A stretch of 64,000 bases of DNA, taken from assembly GCF_964340395.1 (NCBI RefSeq), contig NC_135549.1:6625001-6689000 (forward strand). The letters run 5' to 3'. Below the pieces are notes generated by a model. It saw nothing but the letters and a program-made list of their open reading frames with translations, ran no database searches and was not told where the DNA came from. This DNA comes from Glandiceps talaboti. Taxonomy: Eukaryota; Hemichordata; Enteropneusta; Spengelidae. Shown one piece after another: positions 63,900 to 64,000 of this stretch (within the stretch, counting starts at the first letter, position 1; each line of letters opens with the position of its first letter). The position numbers and the translations under genes are program-made.

Positions 63900-63956
63900 C
63901 TGAAATAAAGTAATCAGAAATTGTGTATAGAATTAAGAGAAATCATTAGTTACTAA

Positions 63957-63981
63957 TTATTATTATTATTATTATTATTAT
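63957..63981. repeat. (TTA)n microsatellite
   Basis: About eight TTA units just upstream of the first reelin exon in the window. Confidence 0.95.
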
Positions 63982-64000
63982 GTAACTTATTTATTGCCAT

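Overview
The window is nuclear DNA from an invertebrate animal. It is AT-rich, its genes are split by many GT-AG introns with conserved phases, and it is full of micro- and minisatellites and short hairpin transposons. A reelin gene argues against flies and nematodes, which lack one; a lophotrochozoan or invertebrate deuterostome (probably marine) fits, but I cannot name the species. All exon boundaries below were set by hand from splice consensus, reading-frame continuity and family motifs.

Layout, left to right. (1) 1-14000: three tandem plus-strand paralogues of a Golgi-type O-fucosyltransferase-like protein (copy 1 lacks its first exon in the window; copies 2 and 3 are complete at 505 and 498 aa). 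Each paralogue carries a different repeat expansion in intron 1. (2) 14000-18193: no gene seen, one candidate inverted-repeat element. (3) 18194-24281, minus strand: a 617-aa protein joining an N-terminal leucine-rich-repeat domain to an ADP-ribosylglycohydrolase domain, with a possible N-myristoylation start and altered metal-site motifs. Its noncoding first exon lies near 26477-26560. (4) 27179-33418, plus strand: a complete TRABD-like TraB-domain protein (463 aa), head to head with the previous gene. (5) 33419-39303: its 3' region and intergenic DNA with a 699-bp foldback element. (6) 39304-63899, minus strand: 33 exons of reelin covering repeats 3 to 8 and the C-terminus (2225 aa); the N-terminal part lies beyond the right edge.

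The most unusual theme is that short tandem duplications repeatedly straddle exon-intron junctions. A 41-bp duplication copies the exon 4 donor of TRABD. A 35-bp unit copies an acceptor of the LRR-ADP-ribosylglycohydrolase gene. In reelin, 13 copies of about 72 bp carry the EGF exon end and its donor, about 3.7 copies of 103 bp carry another donor, and a 66-bp unit repeats a donor in frame. TRABD intron 6 also holds about 40 copies of a 22-bp unit containing GTAAGT. The three gene types have unrelated roles (Golgi glycosylation, ADP-ribose metabolism or sensing, TraB-type membrane protein, secreted guidance protein); nothing in the sequence shows them to be a functional cluster.
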